A stretch of DNA of 64,000 nucleotides from Topomyia yanbarensis (lineage: Eukaryota > Arthropoda > Insecta > Diptera > Culicidae): positions 69,253,412 through 69,317,411 of the forward strand of contig NC_080671.1 in the NCBI RefSeq assembly GCF_030247195.1, written 5' to 3'. Numbering within the stretch: the first letter of the stretch is position 1; each line of letters starts with the position of its first letter. Position numbers and translations under genes: made by a program. Below the pieces are notes generated by a model that saw only the letters and a program-made list of their open reading frames with translations, was not told the origin of the DNA and ran no database searches. Shown here piece by piece: positions 1 through 11,710 of this stretch.

Positions 1-2151
1 TATTTTTCCTCCATATTTTCCCATAGTACCAATTTCAAAAAAATTCAATCGATGTGACCGGGGGTCTAAAGTTGTCCAAATGATGTGAAATTTGGTATCT
101 GAGCTTGCTTTGACATTTGTCACAATTTGAGAGGGGGGCCTTCGAGAATTAAAAAAAAAAATTTGCAATGCCCTACTGTGCCGGCAAGGTTCCATTCGTT
201 GCTTAGGACCCGAAAAACAAAACCAAGTTACTAACAAACCGTCCTTATTATTATCTTGGTTTCCCTTTGCATCTGTCAATGATTAATTATATGCCTTTAT
301 CAGTGAATAAAAACATTAAAAGCAAATATTCCATAAATTATTGAGATTAGTGAAACCAGAAATTTTCGAAAATGTCAATGAAAATCAGTAAATGTGGTAA
401 CTCTGTTACTGATCGAAAGTCACCATCTTCTTCGCAAAGTTCATAAAATAGGTTGCAGTGTTGCAAACGTTCTCATTTGACATAAGCCACGGAAGACGAT
501 CGTTTGTCAATTATTGTTAAAAAGATTCGCCGTTCGTAGACCCAAATGAAGATTGTACAACATATGGCTAGGTACCGACCTACAGGTTTATAAAGTACAT
601 ATGAGCCGTGATGGTAAGGTTCAAATCGTTTCATAGGATTTTCGATCGGAAACACAAGACATGGTTGGTTACCAACAAACCATCCGTATTAGGACAATGG
701 AAAAGGAATTGAATTAAAAAATCCTTCTTTTAACTTGAGTTCAATATTAATTATGTGATGACTCAAAATAGACAATCAGCTGAATCAAATCATTGTAAAA
801 TTGCTTTCAATCATTTGTTTGATTGCACTGTACATCTTGCCACTTTGATATACGTGTTTCGAGTCAAACGATCTTTTATCTGTGATCGTAAAACAAACAA
901 CAAATTTGCAAATATTTCAGATAATCTGTTAATTTTTGATAACCTAGAAATCTAAAACTCACGCAGGGTGTTCTTTGAAAGTACTGCATTTTCAATGTAA
1001 CCCTGTGCACAACCGTTCAAATTTATGAATTCCCCTTAACCATAAAGACCAGCACGGAAATGCTGCAAAGTTAAGACGAAATGTATATGAAAGTTGCACA
1101 ATGCAGTTCTTGAGAAAAAACGAATGTCGCTAGTAAAAACGATGCACAATAGCTAACACTTTCAGCTTTAACTAATGCCAATAACTCGAGACTAATTTTA
1201 TACAAGATACCCTGATTCTAACCATAAAAATCCCGAGAGAACTTACTACAGATTCAAACCTTTGGACTTTACCGAAGAAAAAGATTTGTTGCCACGCTAG
1301 GTTTTTATCCAATGAATTAATATTATTTCTATTGATGATTGTTTTAGCGTTGTATTGTATTGCTGTAATTCGCATCATGGTTGTCAAGCAATACTTAAAA
1401 CAATGAACCCTTTAAAGCTTTAAAATTGGCTGAAACATATCCCAGAAATAACAGCAGCTTGTAAGAATTCAACCCTGATACGAACTAAAAAAAGCACTAC
1501 AACACACAGTACAATCTCATCCATCCTAATCCTCTTTACACAAAGTACAATTTCTGCTTGCCTGCCTCCCCCTGCTCAAAAAGCGCCACTTGATCTCTAT
1601 AAGACACGCTTTCGCCTGCCGCATATACCACGATGCAGGGAACCAAAATTCACCCACCTTCCCACCCATCATCCGATGGAATCAACAGCAGCATCACCAG
1701 GACTGTCTTTTACCTGAATTCGCAGCACAAAAAGCAATCGTAGGGCATTACTTTCGCCACGTGTGTATTAGTGAATCCACCCACTCGAAGGCCGCTTCAA
1801 AGCAACAGCGACTCACAAATACACGAACGTGCACTTTCCCATCCCACGATCGCTTTCACATTCAAATACCTATGTAACCACAGCATGGATGGCGAGAGCA
1901 AGCACAGCACCGCTAGTTGCCACGGTAACCATCAGGGGGCTCTGTGAGACGACGGACTCTCCCCCCATCAACCATAGCACACTCGTCTTGTAAATTCCAC
2001 GTATAAAAGAACCCTAGAAATGCTACACTGTGAATGGTTTGACCGGATCTGTTGGCGCTTTCAGGAAGCGGACGATCAAAACACCTACGCGCTGGTTACG
2101 CTATAACGATGCCAATTAACGGTTGAAGTAGTTCGCTGAACTGAGGGGATC
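1..2151. other. Unassigned sequence, no gene recognised
   Basis: Short open frames occur here, but none shows a domain, a biased composition or a convincing start. The stretch from about 1490 to 2140 is less AT-rich than its surroundings and could be host flanking or regulatory DNA. I see no promoter or splice structure I would defend. Confidence 0.4.
188..690. repeat. Degenerate direct repeat, two arms
   Basis: About 188-262 and 617-690 share an ordered series of words: AAGGTTC at the start, a TAGGA block, then ACCAACAAACC or CTAACAAACC followed by a CCNT-TATTA ending. This could be an old tandem duplication of roughly 430 bp or two remnants of one repeat family. Similarity is low and was judged by eye. 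Confidence 0.3.
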
Positions 2152-2155
2152 TATA

Positions 2156-2232
2156 CTACCCATGATCGCATAGTTGTCCCGTTTTCTATGGGATCTCCTA
2201 TCTTTATGGGACTGATATGCGATCATGGGCAG
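2156..2232 (+). mobile_element. 77-bp foldback micro-element, copy 1
   Basis: The ends are a 17-bp inverted repeat, CTACCCATGATCGCATA against CTGCCCATGATCGCATA (one mismatch), with a second partly inverted layer inside (TTGTCCCGTTTTC against CAGTCCCATAAAG). It is flanked by TATA at 2152-2155 and 2233-2236, which I read as a 4-bp target duplication. An almost identical 77-bp copy in the opposite orientation lies at 25674-25750. It has no coding capacity and would be moved by another element's transposase; I do not know the superfamily. Confidence 0.8.
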
Positions 2233-2236
2233 TATA

Positions 2237-4250
2237 ATGGTGGCATCTTCTAAAGTTTTAATCGTCAAATGTTTAGATAGTTGATTGATTTATAGTGTTG
2301 CTCGGTAATGCCTTCATAAAATTCTTGCACTGTTACATTTAGTTACGGTGTCTGTCATTAGCATTTGTGACTGATTGAAGCGTGCCATTTCGGACAGTAT
2401 TAAAAATGTCACCATTCAAAATTCATCGGGTTGCAACCCTGAAAGCAACACTCCTTGCAGCATCCAGGCTCCCCGTGACCCACAGTGGAAATTCAGGCAA
2501 ATACTTGCGGACGGCACACGACTACACTTACGACACTACGTCGTACGCTTCTTCCGTTCAGATATTGATCTGTTTCTCATTCCATTCTCCGGTGAAAACG
2601 GACCGACATTCATCTCACCGCCACGAACACCACAGTAAGCTACCACCCCACCGCCTATAATCGAGTTTCCAGTTGAGGAAAACTGAGCTATCCTGGCAGC
2701 AAGCATCACCAACACACTGATTCTCTGCTACACAAAAATCTCAACACCTTACTCCCACCCAGACTCAACCCTGCTTCCGCGACCTTCCCGCCTGTTCTGT
2801 TCGTGTACTAAACCACCACCCTCTGCTACTCTTCAACAGTTTCCACAATTTCCATTTTTATCTGGTTATTGAAATGAAAAACTTGTACAATTTTACAGCC
2901 GCGTGGCATTCAGCTCCCAACCCCGACTCGGCCACCCTGCTGACGCTTTAAATATGGAAAGCCGTGGACATGGTACACAAATCCTGCAGCCTGCTACACA
3001 GCTGGCCACAGAATTGCTCGAAAAATTGAATCGGAAAACCGCCGGTGGTGCCATCGCATCGAGCGTGTCATATGTCCAGTGCCAGTATGAAGCTGCTATC
3101 GGAATAATTTCTGTTTCATTTCAGCATTTTTTTTTTTGGTTCACGGGACGAAGCTAGATATGCTCGGGTGGCGGATGAATAGAGTTGAGCTTGGAGGCCG
3201 GGCCGGTCTATTAAAAATACCCATTTTAACATAAATTTGGCCCGATTCAACATTGCTTGATGAAAATAAAGTTGGTATTTTTACTCGTGGCAGAAGCTAT
3301 ATACTGTAATTGTACCGATTTGGCTTCCCGTACAGAAATTGATAGTAGCGCATTTGGGTTTTAATAGTGCCCGTTGCTTCTTTACTGGTGGTGCTGAATG
3401 TTAGTTTGGAGAAACTAGGTGCAATCTTTATTTCTTTGGTGACCCTGGCAGCTAGTTTCGAGGTACAAAATTGATCCGTTATTGGTTGGTGATTGAATTG
3501 TTTTTTTGGCAGCATGCGTCGGTGTATGCTTGTCAACATTAATTGTAGTACACTTTTTTCTGTTTGGACAAGTGGGTAGTTCTAGAGGGTTGATACGAAT
3601 TCAAGCTTCGTACAGCTCAGTAACGCTTTCTTACTTATGTTTTGACAATGAAAATGTTTAACACTACTGTCTGGGGCTAGGTGACATTGTAAATTCCTAA
3701 AATATCTCCTGTCTACCGAAACTAAAAAAATGAATGATGGGAAATTTCCATCAACGAGGTAGCTATTTCAGGCAGAGCCGTCAATAGAAAGCACGGAAGT
3801 GGCTCAATCAAACACGAAAAGTTGTATATAGAGGTGTCGCGTGTCTGTTTGAATCAGTTGTTACTCTTATGCCAAACGAGCAACATTATGGCTATAGTAT
3901 CCAGGCGCTGCAATAAGTGGTAGAAGCTATGGGTTTACGACAACGGTGGTATTAGCTCGCACAAAGAGTCCTGAACGAATTTTTCGGGTGCCAACATGGT
4001 GTCAATGGATGGTTTGAAAAGTGGATGGGTGAACTGGTCTTGTATTGAATTCAATACCGCAGGGTGCGACATGTGTGTGCTGCTTGAGAGTTTGCAGTTA
4101 AAAAAAATAATATATATTTATGTGTGTGTGTGATGATTGACAATTATTTCGGTCATTTGTTGGTATGTACGGTAATGAGCCTGTTGGCAGGCACGTTTCA
4201 TGTTTCGGATACATTTGATACGTTTCTTATCACTAAGGCATCTGACAGCA
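2237..4250. other. Unassigned sequence
   Basis: There are open frames of 60-92 codons at about 2375-2660 and 2903-3157, but they overlap in several frames and match no family I recognise. A short TG microsatellite lies near 4119-4132. The 2400-3100 segment is less AT-rich than its neighbours, so an unrecognised exon or old element is possible. Confidence 0.35.
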
Positions 4251-4253
4251 TGC

Positions 4254-5255
4254 TTCTGTCCATTCGTTATCGAGCGCTCAGTCGAATTAAAAGTCTTTTA
4301 TTGTCAGCCCGTACACTCTATAGCGACAAATAGTGCTAATCCGCGTTCAAGGTTATTTCGCGCACTCTACGCCTGGTCGAGGTTTCAGTATTTTTCCCTT
4401 CTTTTGTGTTTCTGTTTCTGAGTACCGTTAGCCGGTCAGTGACCAGTGAAGCAGCGTTCTTCTATTAAGCCGTCTGGATACCGTTACATACACAAGTTAA
4501 GTATTAGTTTACGTTTCTCCTTCTTGGTTCTTTTACTAACGTGCACTGGGCAATAGGCCCGTGCAAAAATGACTTCCCCTGACGGCGGTTCATCTCAAGG
4601 TGAGATGGACGTCGAAACAAAATCAGCTCCCCGGCTCAAAGTATATCCGAGCTCGGCCACCGGGCCCTTCGTGATCCTCTTCCGGACCAAAGAAAAAAAG
4701 TGTTTGAATCTGTTGCAGATTTCCTGGGCTCTGACGGATCGGTATTCGGCCGTGACAGAGATATCGAAAATTCGCCCTGATAAGCTTCGAGTGGTTGTTG
4801 ACAATTTGACTCAGGCAAACGATATTGCTGGCTATGGGCCCTTTACGAAGGAGTACAGGGTGTATATTCCAGCTAACAGGGTTGAAGTCAGTGGGGTCGT
4901 TTCCGATTCGAGTCTCAATTGCGAGGACCTGCTAAAATATGGAAATGGCTGTTTCAAAGACCCCATGCTTAAGCCAGTGAAGATCCTAGAGTGCAAACGT
5001 TTGCATTCAGTATCAGTCGCAAGAAGAAAACATACGTCAACTCAGACTCTTATCGGGTGACCTTCGCAGGTTCTGCTCTACCCAACTACCTCCTCTTTGA
5101 CAAGGTTCGTCTATCTGTTCGCCTCTTTATGCCGCGGGTCATGAACTGTACTTATTGCAAACAATTGGGACACACAACCTACCATTGTAGCAATAAAGCC
5201 CGTTATGGGAATGCGGTGGGAATCATGCGGATGATTCCTGTGGCATAGATGCCTA
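4254..5255 (+). mobile_element. I/Loner-like non-LTR retrotransposon, copy 1 (5' part only)
   Basis: It contains a 5' UTR (about 4254-4568) and the first two thirds of ORF1. The UTR aligns by eye with the reverse-strand copy ending near 12016 (shared blocks TAGTGCTAATC, TCAGTATTTTCCC-like and CTTCTTTTGTGTTT), which marks about 4254 as the 5' end of this family. Homology stops abruptly at about 5255, where an RNase H reading frame of a different retrotransposon begins. The copy is therefore truncated at its 3' side, by insertion or by recombination. Confidence 0.75.
4569..5248 (+). pseudogene. ORF1 (gag-like RNA-binding protein) of I/Loner-like copy 1, broken
   Basis: In this clade ORF1 encodes the nucleic-acid-binding protein of the retrotransposition particle. 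It starts at the ATG at 4569. The first frame runs about 150 residues and aligns well with ORF1 of the full-length copy at 51271: shared features are a CLNLL-type motif, ANDIA/ANQIA, and the block LNCEDLLKYGNGCFKDP. A frameshift near 5020 moves the frame to one ending at 5248, which carries one CCHC knuckle (CTYCKQLGHTTYHC). The second and third knuckles and the C-terminal half are missing. It is a dead copy. Confidence 0.8.
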
Positions 5256-5883
5256 TCCCTGGTCGTCAAAGCAGGCGACCCCCCTAACCGCATCAGAGCC
5301 CACTATCAACAACTAGTCAACCGGAAATATTCAGGCCACCTTCAAATATTCACAGAAGGATCCAAGGCCGACGGTGTAGTGGGAGCGAGGATCAGTGGCT
5401 TGGAGAGCGGGCTTTCCTTCCGCTTGCCCTCCTCGTTGTCAATCTTCTCAGCAGAGGCTGCCGCCCTGGCAGTATCAATGGAAATAAGACCCACCGACTC
5501 CCCGACGGTCATTTTCACCAACTCGCTCTCCGTTTTAAAGGACATCGCGAGCGCACAGGCCATTGAAGCCTACCGCGACCCACTCTTGTCCATCTGCTGG
5601 GTTCCAGGCTACAGCGGAATAAAGGGGAATGTTGACGCAGATCGATTGGCCCCCTCGGTAGGCGGACTCTCGGCCCAACTCTCGTCTGAAACACCAACAA
5701 CCGACATAATTCCAGAATTCAACGCAATCATCCAAACCAATTTCATCAATCACTGGCGAAACTCCCGCGGCCATACGCAAAAAATCAAAGGTTCCCCCGA
5801 CGTATGGATCGACCGCAACAACCAAATAGAGCAGATCCTCTCCCGGCTTCGAGTCGGCCACACCAGATTGACCCACACACATA

Positions 5884-7466
5884 CACTGCGTCAAGTTGAT
5901 TTAAGACACCCCTTGTATTTGATACTAAATGTAATGCCACAAGTATTATTTTCATTTTTTTTCTATATCGATAGTAAGAACTCAGCAAACAAAATTGTTT
6001 TACTGGCCGCACTAGTAAATAGGGACAGTGCTATCAGCTCAGCGAATGTAAACAAAACTATCAAGTGTCAAGTTCCTTTAAGACAGTTAATTAGTTGTTG
6101 ACTTTATTTTGTTTAAGCTAGTTTCTAACATCATTTTAAAGTTATGCCGCGGGAAAAGTACCTTTCGCAAGAGGAAAAGGACACCATACTGGCATACAGG
6201 CGCATAAATAAGAGTATCAATCAGATTTCGAAGGAGGTTGGTAGATCGCGGTGTGTGGCCAGGAATTTTCTGGAGGATCCAGAAAATTACGGTAAAAAGT
6301 ACCCGAAAACCATCAAAAGCAAACTAACAAGCCGAGATAAAAGGAAAATAGTCAACACGGCATCCAATTCAACAAAATCGCTTAGTCAAATTAAGGCTGA
6401 GCTGGATTTAAACGTATCTCGGGAGACTATTCGACAAAAAATCCAAATATTTGCCGCTCGAAAATGATGCGTGCACCTTGTCTGAAACAAGAGCATAAAA
6501 TGGCAAGGCTTGAATTTGCAAGAGCTAACATGAGCCGCGACTGGAACTTGGTAAGTTTCTAAATTGAGAAAACATAGTTGCAATATAATAGATATATGTC
6601 TGTCATCGAAAGTAATAATACTTTTTTTGCGACAGGTTATCTTTAGCGACGAAAAAAAATTTAACCTTGATGGTCCTGACGGATTTAATTCGTATTGGCG
6701 TGATCTACGAAAGGAAGAGGTACATTTTTCTACGCGTAATTTTGGAGGAGGAAGTTGCATGGTATGGGGCGCATTTTGCCGTCGCGGAAAACTGAACTTG
6801 GCGTTTACTTCCAGCAAAATGAACAGCAAAGATTATATAAATATCCTTGAAACATGTTTGCTTCCATTTAAACGGCGGTATTCACGCCTAAAGTTCACTT
6901 TCCAACAAGATAATGCGTCAATTCACAAAAGTACCGAAACCATGAGATGGTTGAAGGACAAAAAAATCGATGTACTTCCATGGCCAGCTCGTTCTCCTGA
7001 CTGCAACCCAATAGAAAATCTGTGGGGAATCCTCGTACGTCGAATCTATGCTAACAACAAACGTTACGCTGCCGTGAATGAGCTTAAAAGTGCGATTACA
7101 GAAGCATGGAATTCCGTTGAAGCAGATGTGATTAAAAACCTGATAAATAGTATGCCAAATAGAGTTTACACAGTCATTAATAAGAATGGAAACCCAATCA
7201 AGTACTGAAGAGTCGCAAAACTGTTGGTTGATTTGAAAATGGAGGATTTTGAGAAAAAAGTTGGTGACTGTCTTAAATGATTTTGACATGCCGAAAGTTA
7301 AAAATCGATATAATTCTTATATTTATTAAATAAATTCGGATTTTATCGTTGAAATGTTGTGTAATATGTTGAAATAAATTGATTTGATTAGAATTAGAAC
7401 GAAAGATCTCTAACATTTTTGGAAATTGAAAAATATCGTGATGTCTTAAATCTCCCTGACGCAGTG
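5884..7466 (+). mobile_element. Tc1-type (DD34E) DNA transposon, 1583 bp
   Basis: The ends are inverted: CACTGCGTCAAGTTGATTT on the left, CACTGCGTCAGGGAGATTT on the right read inward, both continuing AAGACA. TA dinucleotides at 5882-5883 and 7467-7468 are the target duplication. The transposase lies inside on the same strand. The insertion interrupts an RNase H frame that becomes continuous again when the element and one TA are removed, so it arrived after the retrotransposon fragment. The transposase carries a one-base frameshift, so the copy is probably not autonomous. Confidence 0.93.
6144..7208 (+). pseudogene. Tc1 transposase (DD34E) with an intron and one frameshift
   Basis: This is a cut-and-paste transposase acting on the surrounding inverted repeats. 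Exon 1 starts at ATG 6144, with helix-turn-helix DNA-binding regions in the first ~100 residues (ISKEVGRSRC, LNVSRETIRQK). A one-base loss in an A-run near 6461-6464 shifts the frame. The frame then continues from 6464 to 6550. A clear intron follows, GTAAGT at 6551 to CAG at 6635 (85 bp). Exon 2 holds the catalytic acidic residues: FSDEKKF, FQQDNASIH and NPIENLWG. Thirty-four residues separate the second D and the E, which is the Tc1 signature. Stop at 7208. An intron is unusual in this family. Confidence 0.88.
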
Positions 7467-7749
7467 TATGATAGCCAACAACCCCGTTCCTAAATGCACC
7501 TCGTGCAACACGCGCCTGACCGTCGAGCACATTCTGTGCAACTGCGAGGAACTCGAAAATCTACGACAACAATACAACATGCCGCGATCGATCAGAGGCC
7601 AATAGGTATTACGGATGTTAGAATTTGTTAGTAGGGAAGAAAATTGTGTGAGAGTGGGATGATAAATGTTATAGTACACAAATTGAATAAAATGGAAAGT
7701 TCTCACCAGGAACAGCTTCATCCATCACCTTATCTGCTACATCCTTGTA

Positions 7750-9031
7750 AAAGGCGAACACGAAATTATTGCGACACCGAAAATGTCATGCCAATTTTCT
7801 TATAATGTTTAAAATCAAACCAAAATTTTAGGGTAGTTTTATACATATATTTACTTCAAAAATCAAAAGAAAAGTGCCTTGAGTGTAAAATTGAACGCAT
7901 TTTTGCTTGATGCCCTCCATCAAAGTCTGTACAGTGTCATCCGGTACCAGTTTCTCAGTTTTTTTTACATTTTCTGAACATGTCCTTCTCGTCTTTGACT
8001 GTCTTCTTGCTCTTCCGAAGTTCCCGCTTCATCATTGCCCAGTACTGCTCCACCGGGCGCAGCTCCGGACAGTTTGGCGGATTCATGTCCTTTGGAACAA
8101 AATGGACAGAATTGGCCTCATACCACTGCAGGACACTTTTAGAATAGTGGCATGATGCTAAATCTGGCCAAAATAACGGAGCTTCGTCGTGCTGCTGCAA
8201 GAACGGCAAAAGGCGCTTCTCGAGGCACTCAGATTAGTAGATCTCGCCATTTACTGTGCCCTTTGTCACGAAAGGCTCCCTCCTCAGTCCGCAAAAGCAG
8301 ATGGCCTGCCAAATGAGATATTTGGAGGCGAACTTCGACATTTTCTTCTTCTTAAATTTGTCGTCCACATAGAACTTGCTCTTGCCGGTGAAAAACCCCG
8401 AAATTTGCTTAAAATCGGCTTTTATATACGTTTCGTCGTCCAACACACAGCAGCCATTTTTTGTCAGAATCTTCTCGTAGAGCTTCCGTGCCCGAGTTTT
8501 AGCCGTCGATTGTTGCCGCTCATCGTGGTTTGGGAAGTTCTGTACCTTGTATGTATGTAGTCCAGCTTCTCTTCTTTGCATTCTGGACGTAGCTCTGTGA
8601 CATGCCGATCTTTTTAGTCAAATCACGGCTTGAGACGTTGGGATTTGGTTTTAATCATCCGCTTCACCTTTCCCTCCGTTGTTTTGTTCTCCGGTCCCGG
8701 TTTTCTTCCAGCTCCTTTGCCGTGGTCCAACGTCAACCGCTCCTGGAATCGCTTCAACACTCTGGATACGGTTGAATGGTGAATGTTCAACATTTTTCCC
8801 AACTACCGGTGCGACAGGTCAAGAAATTCCAGGTGTTTGGAAAGAATTTGTTCTCTCGACTCGCGTTGGTTCACCTCCATTTTCGTTGAATCGAAAAACA
8901 CGACTTCGAGTTTGACAGCATGTAAACAATACACGTCAATGAGAAAGTTTGCAAAATTTGGTTGATTTTTACCCAATGGTAAAAAAGTTATGCCCTGTTG
9001 AATGTGTCGCGATAATTTCGTGTTCGCCCTT
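7750..9031 (-). mobile_element. DD37E mariner-like DNA transposon, 1282 bp
   Basis: The inverted ends are AAAGGCGAACACGAAATTAT at 7750 and AAGGGCGAACACGAAATTAT read inward from 9031, and the match continues YGCGACAC for about 28 bp. TA duplications lie at 7748-7749 and 9032-9033. The reverse strand encodes an IS630/Tc1/mariner transposase with D-D37-E spacing, a group first described from mosquitoes. The size fits that group. The transposase is broken. Confidence 0.9.
7955..8880 (-). pseudogene. DD37E transposase, broken by frameshifts and stops
   Basis: The start is the ATG whose complement ends at 8880 (MEVNQRESREQ). A helix-turn-helix segment containing HHSTVSRVLKRFQERL follows, then LDHGKGAGRKPGP. 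There are stops and frame changes near 8810 and 8620. The catalytic part reads DDETYIKADFKQ, then FWPDLASCHYSK, then PPNCPELRPVEQYW. Thirty-seven residues separate the second D and the E. The C-terminus ends at 7955 with a lysine-rich tail. The frames at 8581-8234 and 8209-7955 are not continuous, so no full protein is made. Confidence 0.87.
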
Positions 9032-9420
9032 TACATTGATATTCGCCCTAGACCACCTTGCCGATGTTTTCTTGTGCCAGGAAGTCCACTTCAGTTTCTG
9101 TGCTTGAGGGACTCGTTTATCTATCCTCCTAGTCAGATCCTGCGTTTTGATTTTCCTTTCTTCAAACAAGAAAACAACAGCTCTCCGAAATTTGTCCTAC
9201 GATCGATGCTGACAATGAGGTGCTTTCTGGAAAGCGCAGACATCCATACGCCACACTGCATGACTCGTAGCAAAACTAATGGGTAATCCCTCGCGGCCAA
9301 CCGGCCGGGTGATATCAGGTTTGTAAATCTCCCAAAATGGTTACAGATCCCATTGATTTACTTTCCATGCCGACATTCTACTGGTTTTTATAAATTAGCA
9401 CATTTAATTTCGAAAAAATG

Positions 9421-10600
9421 TTGACGGGAGTGAAACTCAGAAAGAATTTTGATAGTAACTGAATTAAAAGCCCCCTTTATATCAAGGAAACTGATGTCAT
9501 CTGCTCTTTGCTAGCATAAGCCATTTGAATTTCTGTTGAGAGCAACGCAAGACAGTCGTTCGTGCCTTTGCGTATCTGACAGTAAGCAATTTGCTTCAAC
9601 CCAATTGTCGAGGCGAAAGAAGTTCATTTTCTCGAACAACTTCCGGATACAGGGGCGACATTATGGAACCATTTCGAATCGACTTTTTCATACAAGCTTG
9701 CATACAATAAACCTTTCGTTTCGAGATGCGCAATGCCACCCCAGGGCAGCATCGCAATCGGTCGATACGAGTTGTGGTCGAAGGCTGGTTTTCTGGATGG
9801 CGATAACCTTCACTTGTCTCCAGTCATGAGGGACAATATTACCCTCAAGAAACTTATTAAATAAATTAAACAAGCGTCTCTTGGCAGAGTCTGGCAGATT
9901 CTTTAAATTTGATTCTGCTTTGGCATGGGGCTTTATTGTTACATGACAAGAGAGTAAGTGAGAACTCCACCATCAAAAACGGTGTTTCGTTTTGCATGAT
10001 CGTGAGGGGACTTGGCGTGGTAGATCCTCTGTGCCGAGGCGGAATCCGGACAAACCTACTTGGCAAAATCGAATATCCAACGATTTGAATATTCCACGCT
10101 CTCGTTGGTACTGTTACGGTTTCGTAAGCGCCGGGCCGTGCCCCAAAGAGTGCTCATCGATGTTAGCTCATCGAATAGCCACGTTCTTTGGCTATCATCA
10201 AACTCGTCATTTACGTTTCTAGCACCGCGTACTGTCGATTGTTAGCGGGTAGCCCGTGTCTTTGCCTTTAATTCTGGTTCGGCAAGCAAAAACTTCAATG
10301 CCTGGTGTCGAAGGGAGGTCGATTCGATGGAAAGAATAGCACTTTTTGATCACCAAAAGTACTCCTCCGTAAGAGTCTTCTCGATGCACGCGAACAATAT
10401 TATAATCGTGGAAGTTGAGTTTCATTTCTAGAGTAAGCCATGTTTCGCTAAATGCAAAAGCATCGCATTTCAAATTATCTATTAACCTTTTAAAAGAATC
10501 CATTTTCGGGATAATGCTTCTCGAATTTTCTGTAAAACAGTAATCAGATCCGTGACTTCGTTCAATCAAGTAGCCAGAATAGCATCGCGGAAAGGAGGAG
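9421..10600 (-). pseudogene. ORF2 (endonuclease and partial RT) of I/Loner-like copy 2, broken
   Basis: The endonuclease start is visible at 10569-10219: NSRSIIPKMDSF, CDAFAFSETWL and YGGVLLVIKK, matching the intact copy at 52628. Much of the endonuclease C-terminus is deleted. RT-upstream sequence follows at 10066-9866 (TPFLMVEFSLTLLSCNN), then fragments to FLDIKGAFNSV. Several frameshifts and stops are present and the YADD box is absent. Confidence 0.75.
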
Positions 10601-10620
10601 CCATTTCGTAGTGAACTGCA

Positions 10621-11710
10621 TCAACAATGTTTTACTGCGGGGAGAAAGCTTACCATGATGCTTTTGAGAGGGTCAGAAATATGTAATACTCTGAAAATAA
10701 GGCTCCCTATGTCAGAGAAATTATCTTTCTTTGGCTGAGATATGGGAACACTTAGAAATTTTGGTGTCCCAGGAAGTGCTAGGAGCTCCTTTCCTAAGCT
10801 CAGGTTTCTGAAACCGGCTGCGACTTGCTTCGGTTTTGCACCAGTACTTCCTCGAGCAGTTATTTTTGGGGAACTTTGAGGAGACACCTTCTGGCCTATA
10901 CAATGAAGCTTGGGAGAGGAAATGTTCATCCTTTTTTTATTGCTTTTAGGCACAGTAGAAGATGTTCCCTCCTGGGGTTCATCACAGTCGCCTTTATCAG
11001 TAGACAAGTTAGTATAGATGTTCGTAGAGGCCGGTGGCGTAGCTATCTTTAGCATTTCTGTAAAAGATCGCTTAGAGCGCCCTGGAAGTGAACGCTTAAG
11101 GTTCTCCTCGCGCAGGAATTATACGCACGATTCCCACCGCATTTCCCACAACGAACCATATTGCTACAATGGGAGACTGTTTGTCCCAATTGTTTGCATT
11201 TAGTACACTTCATAATCCGCGGCACAAAAAGGCGATCAGATAGCCGAACCTTGTCAACGAGGAGATAGTTAGGTAGGGAAGACCCGGCAAAGGTCACCCG
11301 ATAAGAGTCTGAATTGACATATGTCCTCTTTCCGTCAGATGCGACTGATGCTGAATGCAAACATTTGCACTTCAATATCTTCACTGGCTTAAGCATGGGG
11401 TGTTTGAAACAGCCCGTCCCATGTTTCAGCAGGTCCTCACAATTCTCGAATCAAACGAATTCAAACTATTTACCGCCACCCGAAGCTTTTGAGGACGAAT
11501 TTTCGATATTTCTGTCACAGCCGAATATCGCTCTATCAGAACTCGAGAAATTTTCAAAAGATTCAAACACTTTTTGTCTCTGGCCCGGAACAAGATTACG
11601 TAAGGTCCAGTGGCGGAGCATGGATATATCTTGAGCCGGGGAGTCGATTTTGTTTCAATTTCCATCTCTCCTTGAGGCGAACCATCGTCAGGGAAAGTTA
11701 TTTTTGTCAT
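10621..11710 (-). pseudogene. ORF1 of I/Loner-like copy 2, broken
   Basis: The start is ATG at 11710 (MTKITFPDDGSPQGEMEI). The N-terminal block matches copies 1 and 3 (CLNLLKISR, RYSAVTEISKIRP). A frameshift near 11430 leads to a second frame with one knuckle (CTKCKQLGQTVSHC). A third frame from 11055 carries the C-terminal part with DEPQEGTSS and ends at 10621. At the position where the full-length copy has an in-frame TAG, this copy has a lysine codon. That supports reading the TAG as a mutation. Confidence 0.78.

Larger units (their letters stand above)
5256..7605 (+). pseudogene. LOA-like retrotransposon RNase H and C-terminus, split by a Tc1 element
   Basis: The frame at 5256-5883 reads as the RNase H domain of an I/LOA-type ORF2, the enzyme that degrades the RNA of the RNA-DNA hybrid. 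Diagnostic blocks are FTEGSKADG, AEAAALAVS, FTNSLSVLKD and WVPGYSGIKGNVDAD. The usual catalytic D, D and H/E positions read E, N and Y/V, so the domain is inactive. After GHTRLTHTH the Tc1 element intervenes. At 7469 the frame resumes with a cysteine/histidine block (CTSCNTRLTVEHILCNCEEL) and stops near 7605. Removing the Tc1 and one TA rejoins the frame exactly. Confidence 0.8.
7606..9420 (-). pseudogene. Unrecognised decayed reading frame, split by the DD37E element
   Basis: Outside the DD37E insertion the reverse strand carries protein-like stretches that continue across the insertion. Upstream is a stretch around 9034-9200 containing LTRRIDKRVPQAQ; downstream (about 7690-7747) reads YKDVADKVMDEAVPGENF. 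More possible coding lies at 9200-9420. Frames change by one base several times. I do not recognise the family; it could be part of another mobile element or an old host gene fragment. Confidence 0.4.

Noticed and set aside
5535..5894. 119-codon reverse frame
   Set aside because: It is the antisense shadow of the LOA-like RNase H domain.
8189..8560. 123-codon forward frame
   Set aside because: It is the antisense shadow of the DD37E transposase.
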